A DNA stretch of 64,000 bases from Diphasiastrum complanatum (Eukaryota; Streptophyta; Lycopodiopsida; Lycopodiales; Lycopodiaceae). The position numbers and the translations under genes were made by a program. Below are positions 1 through 11,117 of the stretch, in pieces. Position 1 is the stretch's first letter. Each line of letters opens with the position of its first letter. Below the pieces are notes generated by a model. That model was not told the origin of the DNA. It saw nothing but the letters and a program-made list of their open reading frames with translations, and ran no database searches. The stretch covers positions 4,424,697-4,488,696 of the forward strand of contig CM055097.1 in the NCBI GenBank assembly GCA_029204225.1, written 5' to 3'.

Positions 1-1244
1 GGCGTACCTTTAAGGTCAATCTTAGCGTGAAAACTATGGACCTAGGTCTTTCAATTTCCAACTTTCCAAGTCCCCTTCGAAATTCTATAGTACTATCCAT
101 TGAAATTTGAGTCCAACCAATCTGAAACTTACCACATTAAAAACAGGTCGCGCAAGAAGAAGTCGACGGGAGAGCAAGCCTCTGCGTCATTGGCCCCAGG
201 GCCACCAGCGGCACCGGCCCTCTTGACTTGATCTTTCAAGTTTCCCCATCTTCCCAGCACCTCGCATACGCGTTGATTTAATGAGCACCAAAGAACTGGT
301 CTAAATACCAGATGCTGATGTGAGTTAGAACTCTAATAGGACTCCCCTTATGCTATAAGACTTTAGTGCTAAGAAACATCAGCCAAATTGATAGCATAAA
401 ATCTTTGACAATTTTCTATAGACCCTTTTACTATTATTTCAAAAACCCCATAGGCTTAAACAATGGGTTTTTCTTTTAGGATAACTTCCAAGAGCGCTAC
501 TATGAGTTTCATTCTATTCCACTCACTCAAATGCAATGCATCTTACATTATTGAGAATGCACTGGGCCATGACATAAGAACTTGCAAAAGTAATATACTA
601 AATACTCTTTCAATCTTAAATCAAGGAAAAATGGAACCCAAGCCTAGACTATATTTGTCACTTGGACTTTACTTGATGACTCCCACAAGCTCAGTTTGTC
701 TTGTTTGTCAATTTTAAAAGATCATTCTAGAATCTATATCTAGGAAAAATGGCATGTAACAAGGAATTTATTTACAAATCTGGTTGAAAAAAAAACCAAA
801 AGTTTTACCTTAGTTACTAAAAGACTTCTCAAGCAAGGATGTGGTACAATCTCAGAATTTTTTAAGATAACACCCATGATTTTATAAGAGTGATGGTGTG
901 GCCAATTTTAGCAAGGCCATGAAAAGAGTCAATGATGTGTCCATCATGGAAATTAACAATAACAAGGCTAACGGATATTAGCAAATAATTAACATGCCAT
1001 TTGATAAGCTCTAAAGATAACAATCAACTTAAATGTGCTATACCAAAAAAGGTCATGAGCAAAGAAGCTTGCGAACATGATGACCTCCATGCAAACTCGA
1101 TAGATATCAAGGCTCAAATCTTCATGCAACAAGCACAATTTTTTTTTAGCAAAGTTTTGGTGCCTCTTTTGCAGAGTTTGATAAAATGAAGCTCCAAAAT
1201 TTATGATTAAGAACACGTTTCAGAGCTCTAGAGAATGGAATTTA
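1..1244. other. No recognisable gene
   Basis: Only short, compositionally random open frames are present on both strands, and I recognise no domain, LTR or tandem repeat. A small GC-richer patch lies near 160-230. It is probably decayed transposon or intergenic sequence. Confidence 0.5.
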
Positions 1245-2092
1245 TGTTGGATTATTCTCCGTCCTACTAATCGACTAATCGATTTTTAATCTTCATCCAA
1301 CTGTTTATCCAGTTCTGTAGATTTTCCCATGTCTTTATACAGTCTGCAGAATTACAAGTGTTTTTACATAGTCTGCAGAAATACACGGACAATAGTGTCG
1401 CATTTTCTCTCTCTAGAAGCCCAGCAGTGTCGCCTATCAGGAATTACGTGTAAAAATGCAGTGTCGCATTTTTCGCATTTTTCGCCTGTTAGGAATCTCG
1501 TGTAAAAATGCAGTGTCGCCTTTTTTGCATTTTTCCCTATCAGGAATTCCAAGTAAAAATGCAGTCATGTTTTTCGCATTTATCAAAGTGCCTATGCAAA
1601 AAACTGTTTATGGCAATTGTCGCCGCTTATCAGCAATTATTTTTGAGAAGGAACCGGATGAATGCCAGCGGACTCCAGCCAACTGGCAGTCACATTTGAA
1701 GACCTAAACACTTAGTATAAATCAGCTGTTCATACATCTCTTTTCATCATTATTGTGAATTGTGAAGGAGTTAAGTGTTATTACACGACGCTTCTTGCGC
1801 TCTCATCAAGCAGATCATTTACAATCAGAAAGTATTATTGTTAGCTCTCTATCAAATTTTCAAGCTTGAACTCTCTTGAGCATTTTAGTTCAGTCTTTTA
1901 GAGATTCATTTTAGAATTGATATTGCACTACTGCTTATCAGCATAATTGCTTATTTCAGACTTATTCTCAGTTACTCAGAGACAGCTTTAGAGTGTGCGG
2001 TTTCTATCCGCTATTGTCTTGCGCTCATTAGAATCTTGCTATTTAAGATGAAGACCTTGCTAATCGCCAACGAGTTGTGTTTTGTTGCTACA
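1245..2092 (+). mobile_element. Ty1-copia 5' LTR
   Basis: The segment begins TGTTGG and ends CTACA. It is followed at once by GGTATCGAAGTG, which resembles the copia primer-binding site complementary to initiator tRNA-Met (canonical TGGTATCAGAGC). A copia gag frame follows downstream, as expected for a 5' LTR. Internal degenerate tandem repeats (about 1424-1565) repeat blocks such as GTGTAAAAATGCAGTGTCGC. A related, shorter piece lies at about 24650-24895. No matching 3' LTR is found next to this copy, so the element is truncated. The boundaries were inferred from the TG...CA ends and the PBS only. Confidence 0.6.
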
Positions 2093-3039
2093 GGTATCGA
2101 AGTGAATCTGAAGGCGACATATAAGACTCAAAATGGAGATCGAAGAATGGTAAAGTTGTCGTGTTTATTATCCTCAATATATCAGATACTCAAATTGGCC
2201 ACATAGCTTAAGCTAAAACTTCGAAAGAAGTTTGGGACATTATGAGCTCACTATATAATGTGAGAGACATAACTACTAAGTTACATCTTTGAAGGAAATT
2301 TTTCACACTCAAGATGTCAAATGATGATTCTCTTCATAATCATATTAACCAGTTTAAGAATCTCTTGAAACAGATGGTCGTTGTCGGATCAGTCATAGAC
2401 GATCAAGACGCAATTATGACATTGCTTTCAAGCCTACCCTCTACATATGAGAACTGGGTGATGATCATCACAACACACTCAGATTTAACTCTTACCAGCG
2501 TTATCGCTATGTTGCTGCAAGAAGATAATCGAAGAATGCAAGACACTTTGTATACCTCTTCATCTCATGCTCTATATGTCAACAAGGGCTTGAAACGACA
2601 AAAGCAGAAAAGCTCCAAGCAGTCTGCATCGAACTAGAAACAGACTCAAAGTCAAGAACAATCATCAAATCCACATTCGTCAAAGAAGAAGATGTTTTGC
2701 AAGTATTGCAAATGCAATAACTATGAAATCCAAGATTGCCGAATTCTCAAGCAAAGAATGCAGCCAAGCAACATGATCAACAAGCAAATACAGTTACAAC
2801 ATCTCCTGAAACTCATCTCGGAGTCTTTTATCATTATCACTTTATACGTGGATAATACATTGCTTTTTAGCAACAATACCGATCTGATAAAAAAAGGCAA
2901 GACAATGCTATCTTCTGAATTCAACATGACCGATCTAGGCGAAGCTCATTTTTGCCTTGGTATTCAAATCCACAGAGACAGAAATCCAAAGTTGATCTAC
3001 ATTACTCAACAGTGGTACATCTACAATATGTTAGTCAGA
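2093..3039 (+). pseudogene. Ty1-copia gag and RT remnant
   Basis: About 2220-2640 encodes a copia Gag (UBN2-type) segment with the usual spacing of INQFKNLL, LLSSLPSTYENW and the LT..VI..LLQED helix. At 2692 a zinc-knuckle relic reads CKYCKCNNYEIQDC, with Tyr in place of the conserved His. The frame then jumps to the copia reverse-transcriptase palm (about 2830-3045): LYVDNTLLFSNN, where the catalytic YVDD has become YVDN, followed by FNMTDLGEAHFCLGIQI. Protease, integrase and the front of RT are missing, so a large internal deletion joined gag to RT. The element is non-functional. It is cut at 3040 by the end of a CATTAGAGGAG-type element. Confidence 0.8.
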
Positions 3040-3110
3040 CATTAGAGGAGTTCTCAATATCAAAAAGACCCTTTATGGAATGCCATGTAGGATATAGAAA
3101 AATATCAAAA
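3040..3110 (+). mobile_element. Single terminus of the CATTAGAGGAG element family
   Basis: CATTAGAGGAGTTCTCAATA and the following AAAAAGACCCTTTATGG match the left end of the element at 11118 almost exactly and are close to the left ends at 5013 and 19098. No partner inverted end is found nearby except inside the separate copy ending at 5373. This may be the left end of a larger element carrying the minus-strand gene at 3669-6171, whose right end has been lost. Confidence 0.55.
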
Positions 3111-3660
3111 TAAAAAAAAACAATATTGTTTATTTGCTTGCCCCCACCACTCCCAAGGCCTCCCCAACTCCCAATGATCTAACCACAGTGTCTAAAGTCA
3201 CAGTTAAGAACTGTTAACAGCTCGCAATATAACTTGACTAAATTCAAAAATATTCCCTCCATTGGTTACTAAAAGGGCAATAGAATATGACCGCCATCCC
3301 CAAATTCGAATCAGGAAAAATTGCAAAATGTCTACATATGCATTCCTTCCACGAGAATGGAAATATGGGCGCCATCTCCAATTATGAACGCCATCATCAC
3401 TTTGGAATGGAAATATGAGCGCCAACTACCTATTGGAATGAAAAAATGAGTGGCATTTCCAAATTTGAATCAAGCATACAAGCATGGAGATTGGATTGAT
3501 CATACATAGTATATAATATCATCAAAGATGAGTGCTTTGCTTTGCTTCATAGATCTGGTCATAGAACTTTGATGCAACTGATTACTCTATTATTTTTTTG
3601 ATGATGACATTGTATCAGTCTTCTTGCGAAGATTGAGAAATCACAACAAAATATTGTTAA
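3111..3660. other. Non-coding stretch with degenerate short repeats
   Basis: About 3270-3460 contains four loosely repeated blocks of the type GGAAATATGGGCGCCAT(C)TCC at irregular 40-60 bp spacing. The rest is AT-rich. No coding frame is convincing. Confidence 0.35.
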
Positions 3661-4949
3661 ACTATAATTCAATATAATTCTAAACTCCATGCCATCATGC
3701 AAATAAAAAACGTAACCTTTGCATCAACAATCTCTATGTTGGTATTTACAATCAGCCCATTCGGCCTGGGAAATAGCTCCACCATCCTCTTGTACATGGA
3801 CTTAACCATGGAATGGGTGGCATGCAAAGAATTCATTGTCATGCACACAGGTGTGCAGCTTCCAGTATAATCCACTTTCATGGATATGACGTGCACACTC
3901 CAATGTTTGCTGCCAGAAAATGACAAGCAATGAATTACGAGAATCTATAAGAGTTTCCAAAAAATAAATCTTACAGAAAACAACACCATGGACGGCAAGG
4001 TCTTTCGCATCTTTGCAGACATAGTCGGCAATACCTTTTAAAATAACTCTTTTTTGCTTATTGTTCAGTATTTTCTTTTGTAATGTGTTTACTTCTACAT
4101 TTATTTGACAATATGAGGTACGCAATGTTTGTACAATTAGTTTCATATTGTCAGTTCCTTGGCTAAGGTTTAATACAGTATCTTGCAAACGAGAATTATC
4201 TATCTTCAAGATTTCATTCTCTTCTTTCGTTTGCAACAAAAGAGTTTTTTTTTCTCTATAGTCAATAAGCAAACCATTCAACATATTTTCCAAATGGTGG
4301 ATTTTTTTCATTGAATTACTAATGCCATAACTTTTCAATCTTTCACAATTATCCAATAGACCATTGTATCCTTCACACAAAAATAGTATGAGTTGTGTGA
4401 CTGATCTAAAATTTGGATGTTGCATTGAGCTTGGATCGATTGCATACAAACTTCCATCATCACAATGTTTCCTGTCTTCCATCCTTTGGTGAGCTGGCAA
4501 GGTGGATCCTTTCAAATTTTTTCTCGATAGTGGAGCATATTCTATGGGAAGATCAATATGGAGATGATATTTAGACATCTTAATAATCGATAGATAACAA
4601 ATATCGTTGTTGGAATACTCCAAGAGTACCAAAGCAATCAGCACCAAAAGAAACTTACTCTTGCCAAGCCCCTTGTGAGCCCAAGCCCTGGCCTCCTCGG
4701 AGATCTTTTTGCTGCACCCTGGTTTCACAGAAAAAGCCTTTGGTGCTTATGGTCACAACAAAAGCAACACAAAACCCAAGGGCATGGATATAGTCTGCCC
4801 CACCCACCACGTGGGGTCTCGGAAAGAAAGTGAATCTGTGCCCCCGGTTGATTCTCTCTTGCATGAGGTTCACAAAATCAGTGTGCCCTTGAGCATCCTT
4901 CCAATATGACTCCAGCTTTTCGTATTCCCTCTGCAATGAAATTTCGAAT

Positions 4950-5690
4950 TATTACAAAATAGTACCAAACAATAAACAACAGTACCAAACAATAGCCAAC
5001 ATTGTATTTACTCATTAGAGGAGTTCTAAATCCAAAAAAGACCCTTTGTATTTTTTCTCAAATTTTTCTTACACGACCAATCAAAACACTCAAATTTGAA
5101 ATCTACGTAACGTAACTTTTTGAGTCCACATTTTGATTCCATAATAAAAATGGCATAGCTTTTTAGTGGTAAGTCCGAATTTAGTGAAGTTTAGTGCATT
5201 GGAAAGCGCTCGACAAGGGCTTTCCAATGATATGTTAGATGACATACTTCTGAGCTACAATTAAAAAAGTTATGGCAAGTCAAAAGTAATAGTGTTCTAA
5301 TATTTTAATAATAAAAAAGGCATCTTGCACGAAATCTTAAAGGGTCTTTTTGGAACTCAAAACTCCTCTAATATGATACAATAGCTTCAAAACTATCAAG
5401 CATTTTCAGAAAACTATCAAACAAGGCATGAAAGTGCCAACAGTTTTAAAAAGCGAATCCAGAAGTATCAAAAGTACCAAACAGGATCTTAAAAGTACCA
5501 AACATTACATAGAAATTGCCAAACAATATCAAAAAGCGAATCCAGAAGTACTAATAGTACCAAAAAAATCATAAAAGTACCAAAAAAACAACATGAAAAT
5601 TATTAAAAGTCCCAAAGGTTTCATTATAGTGACTACATTGAGTCATAAGCTTCAAAAGAACGAAAAGTACCAAACAGAAAAAGGAGACTA
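4950..5690. repeat. Tract enriched in AGTACCAAA motifs (interrupted)
   Basis: The motif AGTACCAAA or a one-base variant recurs about ten times in 4955-5000 and 5450-5670, and is split by the short element at 5013-5373. A longer motif, AAAAAGCGAATCCAGAAGTA, occurs twice. On the minus strand it reads TTTGGTACT and falls in the proposed intron of the coiled-coil gene. The same motif fills 20590-21870. Confidence 0.6.
5013..5373 (+). mobile_element. MITE-like short TIR element, copy 1
   Basis: A 361-bp segment bounded by CATTAGAGGAGTTCT and its inverted partner AACTCCTCTAAT. The next bases on each side are also paired: AAAAGACCCTTTGTA on the left and AAAGGGTCTTTTTGGA on the right. It has no coding capacity. 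It is about 90% similar by eye to the copies at 8402-8779 (inverted) and 19098-19473. No unambiguous target-site duplication is visible. Its left and right ends match the ends of the 3.7 kb element at 11118-14791, so it is probably an internally deleted derivative. Confidence 0.8.
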
Positions 5691-6232
5691 CCATAAAATT
5701 TACTTCCTCCTCTGCAACCTCCCTTCCAAGGGACTAGGCATCCGTTTGCACTTCAAAACTTTTTAGCATGCGTTTGGTCAAAATAAGTTCATCATCCACT
5801 TCTTTTCTCTCCTCTTCATTGGGAGGAGTCCGTGTCCACAACTCAACCAGGCGCTTCTCCAGCTCATGAATCTCATCCTTGATTATTTGGACGACTATGT
5901 TTTCACCCTGCCTGACCAGCAGTTTTTCTTTCTTCTTTTGAATGTTGTCCTTCAATTCTGACAACCTTGCAAACCTGATCTTTCTGCGACTCTGATTCAT
6001 CACCTCCACCTCAGACATATATCCTAGAGGGGATAGAGCAGTGTGGGACACATTGTCCTCACCTACGAATTTGTTGGAGTGCTCTCTCTTGCCTCCAACT
6101 TTTAACTGCCCACTTTGAGAGGGCCTTTTGATTTTCTGACTGCGGTTGAATAGGCTGTTTAAGCATATCACGCATCTATTTCTATCTGTTAGTTAATTGG
6201 ATGTCTATAATTTTCTTTTTCTATAACCGAGG

Positions 6233-7091
6233 TTAGGTTGGATTTTGTTTAGGTGGTGTGGTTACCTCTTGAATTAGTTCTTCGTGAACGACATCACATA
6301 CTTCATTTGGGAGCACTTCCCACTGGTAGACTTTCGGTTTTGGCCTATATGCCATCGTGGGGATTACCTTGGATGGAAGTTGCACATGAGCCATGGGGCC
6401 TGACAACTTTATCTCCTTAGGGATCAATTTAAGTGCAAAACGTCGATTGTTGAGATAATTGAGAATTTGGTCATCACTCATTTCCTCACCATTCTCCAAA
6501 AGAGTCCCATCTTCCGATACTTGGGTTACGGAAACAAAGGCTTCCCTTGGGCACCAGGCTCTGGGAATAGGGTCAATCATCGTCAAGGCAATGATAGAGG
6601 TCTTAGTATCAGTAGAAGGTGGTATGATGTAGGTTTCTTTTCTCACAGTGGTTTCTATGATGCATTTGTTAGAATCAGCACAATCCACTATATGGCTAAT
6701 GCTTAATTCCAATTAACTATATCTGTTGAGTGCGTATAGTGTCCTTTCATCATGATTGGAACACTATCTGAAGCATCATATGTGGTTGATGGCCAATCAT
6801 CAACAGCTTTGGCTGGCTTCACTTGGCCTGTTGAGTCAATAGCGACTTTCTCATCATTATTGCCAAAGGTAATTTTACTTCGTTTCCAATCTTGAACCAC
6901 CCCTGCCAACTGTAGCTACGGCGTACCAAGAAGGACCTTGTAAGGATGTACATCGTCGGGTAATCGGGTAAATCTCGTTTAACACATTCAATATTTACTC
7001 CTGCAATCCGAATGGGTATATTCAATAGGTGTCCTGCAGGGTCAGTGATTCTTTGATCTGCCATTCTCAGCTTATAGCATGCTAGATCCAA
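6233..7091 (-). pseudogene. Ty3-gypsy protease and post-protease fragment
   Basis: The minus-strand frame at 7091-6930 reads HLLNIPIRIAGVNIECVKRD, which matches the pattern upstream of the LLGRPW motif in the protease of the element at 33300-33590 (GMVEDIPVRIVGVQFV). Frame changes then lead into 6909-6703 (WKRSKITFGNN) and 6712-6233. The latter contains MSDDQILNYLNNRRFAL, the counterpart of LTDEQILNHMDPTRFGV at 33995-34045. The order and spacing match a gypsy protease-to-RT linker, but RT and gag are absent. At least two frameshifts are present. It lies between the coiled-coil gene and a copia LTR. Confidence 0.6.
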
Positions 7092-7109
7092 TTGGGTAAA
7101 ATGTGAAGG

Positions 7110-7741
7110 ATTTCAGATCATTATGATCCAATCCACTTGAAAGATCTTGGGTTAGAAAGAGAAATACACTACCAATCTCACCAATGTAGAAAAATCAGCA
7201 TCTACACACAAAATGAGATGCAAACACTAATAGAACTTGATCAAACTTGAATGATATGATAATGTACTATTGCTGTCCATACAAAACCAGCAAGCTACTT
7301 TTCATTCACATGTGTGAAACCAAAAATAGAAATTATAGATCATTCTACACATAAAATTGCATGCAATCACAAGGATAGTGCACCACTGGATAATAGAACC
7401 CAAGAGAACCATGTATAAGCATGAAATGAGATAGAGAAGAGAGAACATCACTCTTTCCACAGGTTACATCCTTTTATAATGGGTCCAAAACCTATTTCGC
7501 CACTTGGCTTTCCCTCCAAAATGCTAACCCTACAATTTTTGGGTCTAGATTCAAAGTACCCAACATTCAAATTTGAATCTACTCAAACTCGTCTTCTAAC
7601 TTTCCCACACTTTCAAAAAGTGATTATTCAAATGACATTTAGACTAATGAACTTTGAGAAGTCAATCTATGTCTAAAAACAAAGTTGGCCTCAATATGTC
7701 AAATATGAAAATATAGCACATATGATCAAACTAGTTGAATC
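7110..7741 (-). mobile_element. Putative 3' LTR of minus-strand copia element
   Basis: On the minus strand, immediately after the copia stop codon, a purine run (GAAGAGGGAGTG) precedes TGTGAAAGATTCAACTAG, which looks like a polypurine tract followed by an LTR start. A TATA-like TTATAAAAGGATG lies in the middle (about 7466-7478, minus), fitting an LTR promoter. The far end near 7110-7190 is not sharply defined, and I see no second copy to confirm it. Confidence 0.4.
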
Positions 7742-8401
7742 TTTCACACTCCCTCTTCAACTAATTTTAGCATAGACTTTGATAACACTCCAAGTGAAGT
7801 CCTATGCTTCATGAACAAGTCATTTCCCAATGCTTTGGTGAAGATATCAGCTACACATTCTCTTGAGGACACATGTTGAAGCTCCACCTCCTTTGCAATG
7901 ACTTGCTCCCTCACAAAATGTTGCAATATCATTTCAATGAGACATGAAAAATCACATAGAATGTAAATGAGATGATTCCTCCATGCTATCAACTTTGAAC
8001 TCTTTGGAAAAATACAGCAAACAAACAATAAATGTGAGTGATCAACTTTTGCTTGCATGTTTCCTCCTTCTTTGTCCTTTGTTGCCATGTATTCACCATG
8101 ATACTCCATGAATGAGCCTCCATCTCCATCTTGCCATAAGATGCCATCATCACTTGATGACTTGGCCATAAATGAGTGACATAATGAACCTCCAATAGAT
8201 TCATTTCCATCAGAAAAACCAGCCAAGAATGCTAGTACAAATCCAACATCAAAATGATGTTCACCAATGTAGCTAGTTTCAGCATATCTTGACAATTTGC
8301 ATACATCCACATGAAAATGCTCAAACATGAGATAGAACAAGTAAAGTAAACTTGAACAACACTTCCTTGCTGCTCCTTTGACCTTACTTGAGTCTTCAGT
8401 A

Positions 8402-8779
8402 CATTAGAGGAGTTTTGAACTCCAAAAAGACCCTTTAAGAATTCGTGCAAGATGTTGTTTATATTATTAAAATATTATGACACTAATACTTTTGACTTGC
8501 CATAGCTTTTTATTCGTAGCTTAGAAGTGTGTCATCTAACATATCATTGAAAAGCCCTTGTCAAGCGCTTTCCAATGCACCAAACTCCGCTAAATTCGGA
8601 CTTACCACTAAAAAGTTATGCCATTTTTAGTGTGGAATCAAAATGTGGACTCAAAAAGTTACGTTACGTAGATTTCAAATTCGAGTGTTTTGATTGGTCC
8701 ATGTGTAAGAAAAAATTGAGAAAAAAATATAAAAGAATTATTACAAAGGGTCTTTTCTGGATATAGAACTCCTCTTATG
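8402..8779 (-). mobile_element. MITE-like short TIR element, copy 2 (inverted)
   Basis: A 378-bp element that starts CATTAGAGGAGTTTTGAACT and ends with the inverted partner AACTCCTCTTATG. It is the reverse orientation of the copies at 5013 and 19098 and shares their interior, including AAATCTACGTAACGTA in reverse. It is inserted inside the minus-strand copia relic, so it moved after that copia arrived. Confidence 0.8.
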
Positions 8780-10112
8780 AATTTGCAAAAATAGATCCAT
8801 GACATCTTTGCCAATTACCTCTCCTTTCATGCTCTTGACTAGCTCCAAACTGCCAACTTGCCTTTTGACTAGTTGAAGCCCTTTGAGATCAACCTCTTGA
8901 TCTTCAACTTGACCATCAAAGTCATTGACCAAACTTTGTTTTCCAGATTCATTACTTGATTTTACATCATGATAACATCCATCCACTTTCATAGCTCCAT
9001 CTATACAAGAAGACTCATCCAAAAGATGTTTCACTCTTCATAAGAGTTTGATACTCCAACAATCACTTTGTTAGTAGAAGCAATTTAAACCTTGTAGGCT
9101 GTACCCACCTCACTATATCCAACAAAAATACCTCTTCTTGAAGATGGATCCTCTTTGGTCCTATCATCAAGAGTAATGTTGACATTTGACACTCGGCCTG
9201 TAGCATCTCAAAAGGTGTCCTTCCATCCAAAATAGCACTCGGCCACCTATTGAACATCCAAACCATCCTCATCAAGAGTAAGATTACCTTGCTTCTCTCC
9301 TTGATCTCTCTTCTTCTTTTAGCACTCACTTGCAAAGTGTCCTTTGATGCCACAATAGAAACACCTGATCTTTGATCTATCCTTGTTTTTGCCACTTGAA
9401 GAAGCATCTACTTGATCTTGCCATTTAGACCACTTACTTTTGGTTTTGCCCTTGAATTTGCCCTTTGTGAACACAACATCCTCTTGAAGTGTCGATGTAG
9501 ATTCACCTCTTGCTTGAAGCCTATATTCTTCATTGATCAAGATTTCTTGAAGATCCATCAAACTTGGCAAAGTCTTTTGAATAGCAATACTTTGAACAAT
9601 GTTAGCATGAGCATCCAACAGGCCATTAAGAATCACTTGAACAAGCTAGAGCTTTCATCAATGCAAGCTAACTCATCATTCAATGCTTTCATCCTCAAAA
9701 CAAAAGTACTTGGACTTTCTTCATTCTTTTGCAAACAAGAAAAGATTTACCTTCTTAGAGTCAACACTCTAAAAGTAGACTTGGATTCATAAAGCTTCTT
9801 CAATGAATACCAAGCTTCCAAAGATGATGTGCACTTACCAACTTCCTTGAGAAACTCATTGGTAACATTCATCTTGATCATGTGTAGAGCCTTCTTGGCC
9901 CTCTTGTCATACCTCACTTGATCTTGTTGTGTTGCTGGTCTCTCCTCCAAACCTACAACAATATCCAAAACATCATTCATCTCAAGAAGTGATTCCAATT
10001 TCACTTTCCATAATGAATAGTTACTTGAGATAAGCCTATCTCCTTTGAACAACAACAAATGTTTTCAAAGGAAATCACAAAGATTTGAAACTATCTCAAA
10101 AATTCTCTTCCA

Positions 10113-10124
10113 GCACTTATACCA
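10113..10124 (-). other. Copia-type primer-binding site
   Basis: Minus strand TGGTATAAGTGC matches 10 of 12 bases of the canonical initiator tRNA-Met PBS, TGGTATCAGAGC. It lies just upstream of the copia Gag start at about 10058, as expected. The adjoining 5' LTR is not recognisable. Confidence 0.5.
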
Positions 10125-11117
10125 AGGTCAATTTTCTACATTGCAAATGGTGTAAATTGTGTTGTCTTTTAAACCAACGATCAATAGATGATTTTGGATC
10201 TTAATGATTGACAAAATCTTCACAATATATACCCACCTTTGCTACATTGGCAAAGGAATGTGGCCTCAATATTCCGATATGCCATCTTAGAAGACATAGA
10301 GAGGTCTGGAGTCACTACTTCAGGTGTCGAGGTATGTGCATTCTTGATAATTTTTCATGTTGCTTAATCAGATTGTTGAAATAAACAAACAAATGTTGAA
10401 GTTTTTTATCGTCTTATTTGTTTGTGTCTCAAATATTGTCACAAGTTAGTATTCTAGCAGTGTGCATCGGTTATCGAGTCAAGCCAAATCCGACTATTCC
10501 TATGAATGGTTGTGACTCGATAGATCCTACATTGTTTGATTGTACGGGATCAGTGGATACATCATATGCCTATTGCTAATTAGTTGTTGGGAGCTTCTAG
10601 GACCATAGGGGTTCGGGAAGGTGTTGAGAAGAACTCCCATTTCGTACATTTTCTGGTAGAGATGTTTTGCAAGTCATCGGGGGTAGGTCGACCCTTTTAT
10701 GGGATGCAGAGGTTCTTTGTACGCATGTGGAAGTACAAATCGACACTGCGTTGACGAGATGAAAGCTCTTCCTATGTTTCATGTTAGTCACCTAAAATTC
10801 CATTAATATTGTCATGCCCTTTGTTTCTCCTAACATAGCAGATCGAGTAATGGTCACAAACACTTTTCAAAAGCAATACTTTTCAAAATACACAATAACA
10901 TAGTTTGAATGAAGAAAAAATGTTTTGTCAAGGATCAGCCTCTCTAATTTTGATTCTCTACAACAATCATTTTGAGCACAAATTTCCTTGTCATTTCTTC
11001 CAAGATATTTGAAAAGAATTGTGTTGAGATTAATAAGACTTGCCTATGGATGTTTGTGAATGCATCCCTCCATAATATATCCCAAGCTTCTATCGAGGAT
11101 TGGGTTGTTCTGATATG
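10125..11117. other. Mostly non-coding, with a small Ty3-gypsy integrase tail
   Basis: At about 10764-10799 the plus strand reads KALPMFHVSHLKFH, the characteristic C-terminal end of Ty3-gypsy integrase before the chromodomain or stop. At 11141-10944 the minus strand reads SSIEAWDILWRDAF and FFSNILEEMTRKFVL, which resembles a copia Gag helix pair. Both are short, isolated remains. The rest shows nothing recognisable. Confidence 0.4.

Larger units (their letters stand above)
3669..6171 (-). pseudogene. Unidentified coiled-coil protein of a TIR-type element, multi-exon
   Basis: Three blocks read on the minus strand. (1) 6171-5734 is lysine/glutamate-rich with a probable coiled coil (around IHELEKRLVELW). 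(2) About 4931-4650 starts after a good acceptor (TTTCATTGCAG). (3) About 4650-3669 carries IDLPIEYAPL, then DGSLYAIDPSSMQHPNFRS, LCEGYNGLLDNCERL and a long heptad-rich segment (KEENEILKIDNSRLQ). Block 3 is clearly related to the protein at 12335-11850, which has MDIPIDLAPL, DGTLFPHDPSTL and CNGHSGLLGYCERLQ. I do not recognise the family. The intron between blocks 1 and 2 holds an inserted short element and AGTACCAAA-type repeats. Splicing is not proven, and I cannot tell whether the gene is intact. The neighbouring CATTAGAGGAG end suggests it belongs to a DNA transposon. Confidence 0.5.
7742..10124 (-). pseudogene. Ty1-copia polyprotein relic, internally deleted
   Basis: Read from 10058 down on the minus strand. 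A copia Gag start has SSNYSLWKVKLESLLEMNDV followed by EAWYSLKKLYESKS. The Gag C-terminus has a perfect CCHC knuckle, CFYCGIKGHFASEC (about 9320-9360). Next comes an integrase C-terminal piece with WPSAILDGRTPFEM and GIFVGYSEVGTAYKV (about 9070-9240). The RNase H tail at 7930-7744 has HFVREQVIAKEVELQHVSS and VADIFTKALGNDLFMKHR. Protease, catalytic integrase and nearly all of RT are missing. A 378-bp TIR element sits at 8402-8779. Frameshifts and stops separate the pieces, so the element is dead. Confidence 0.8.
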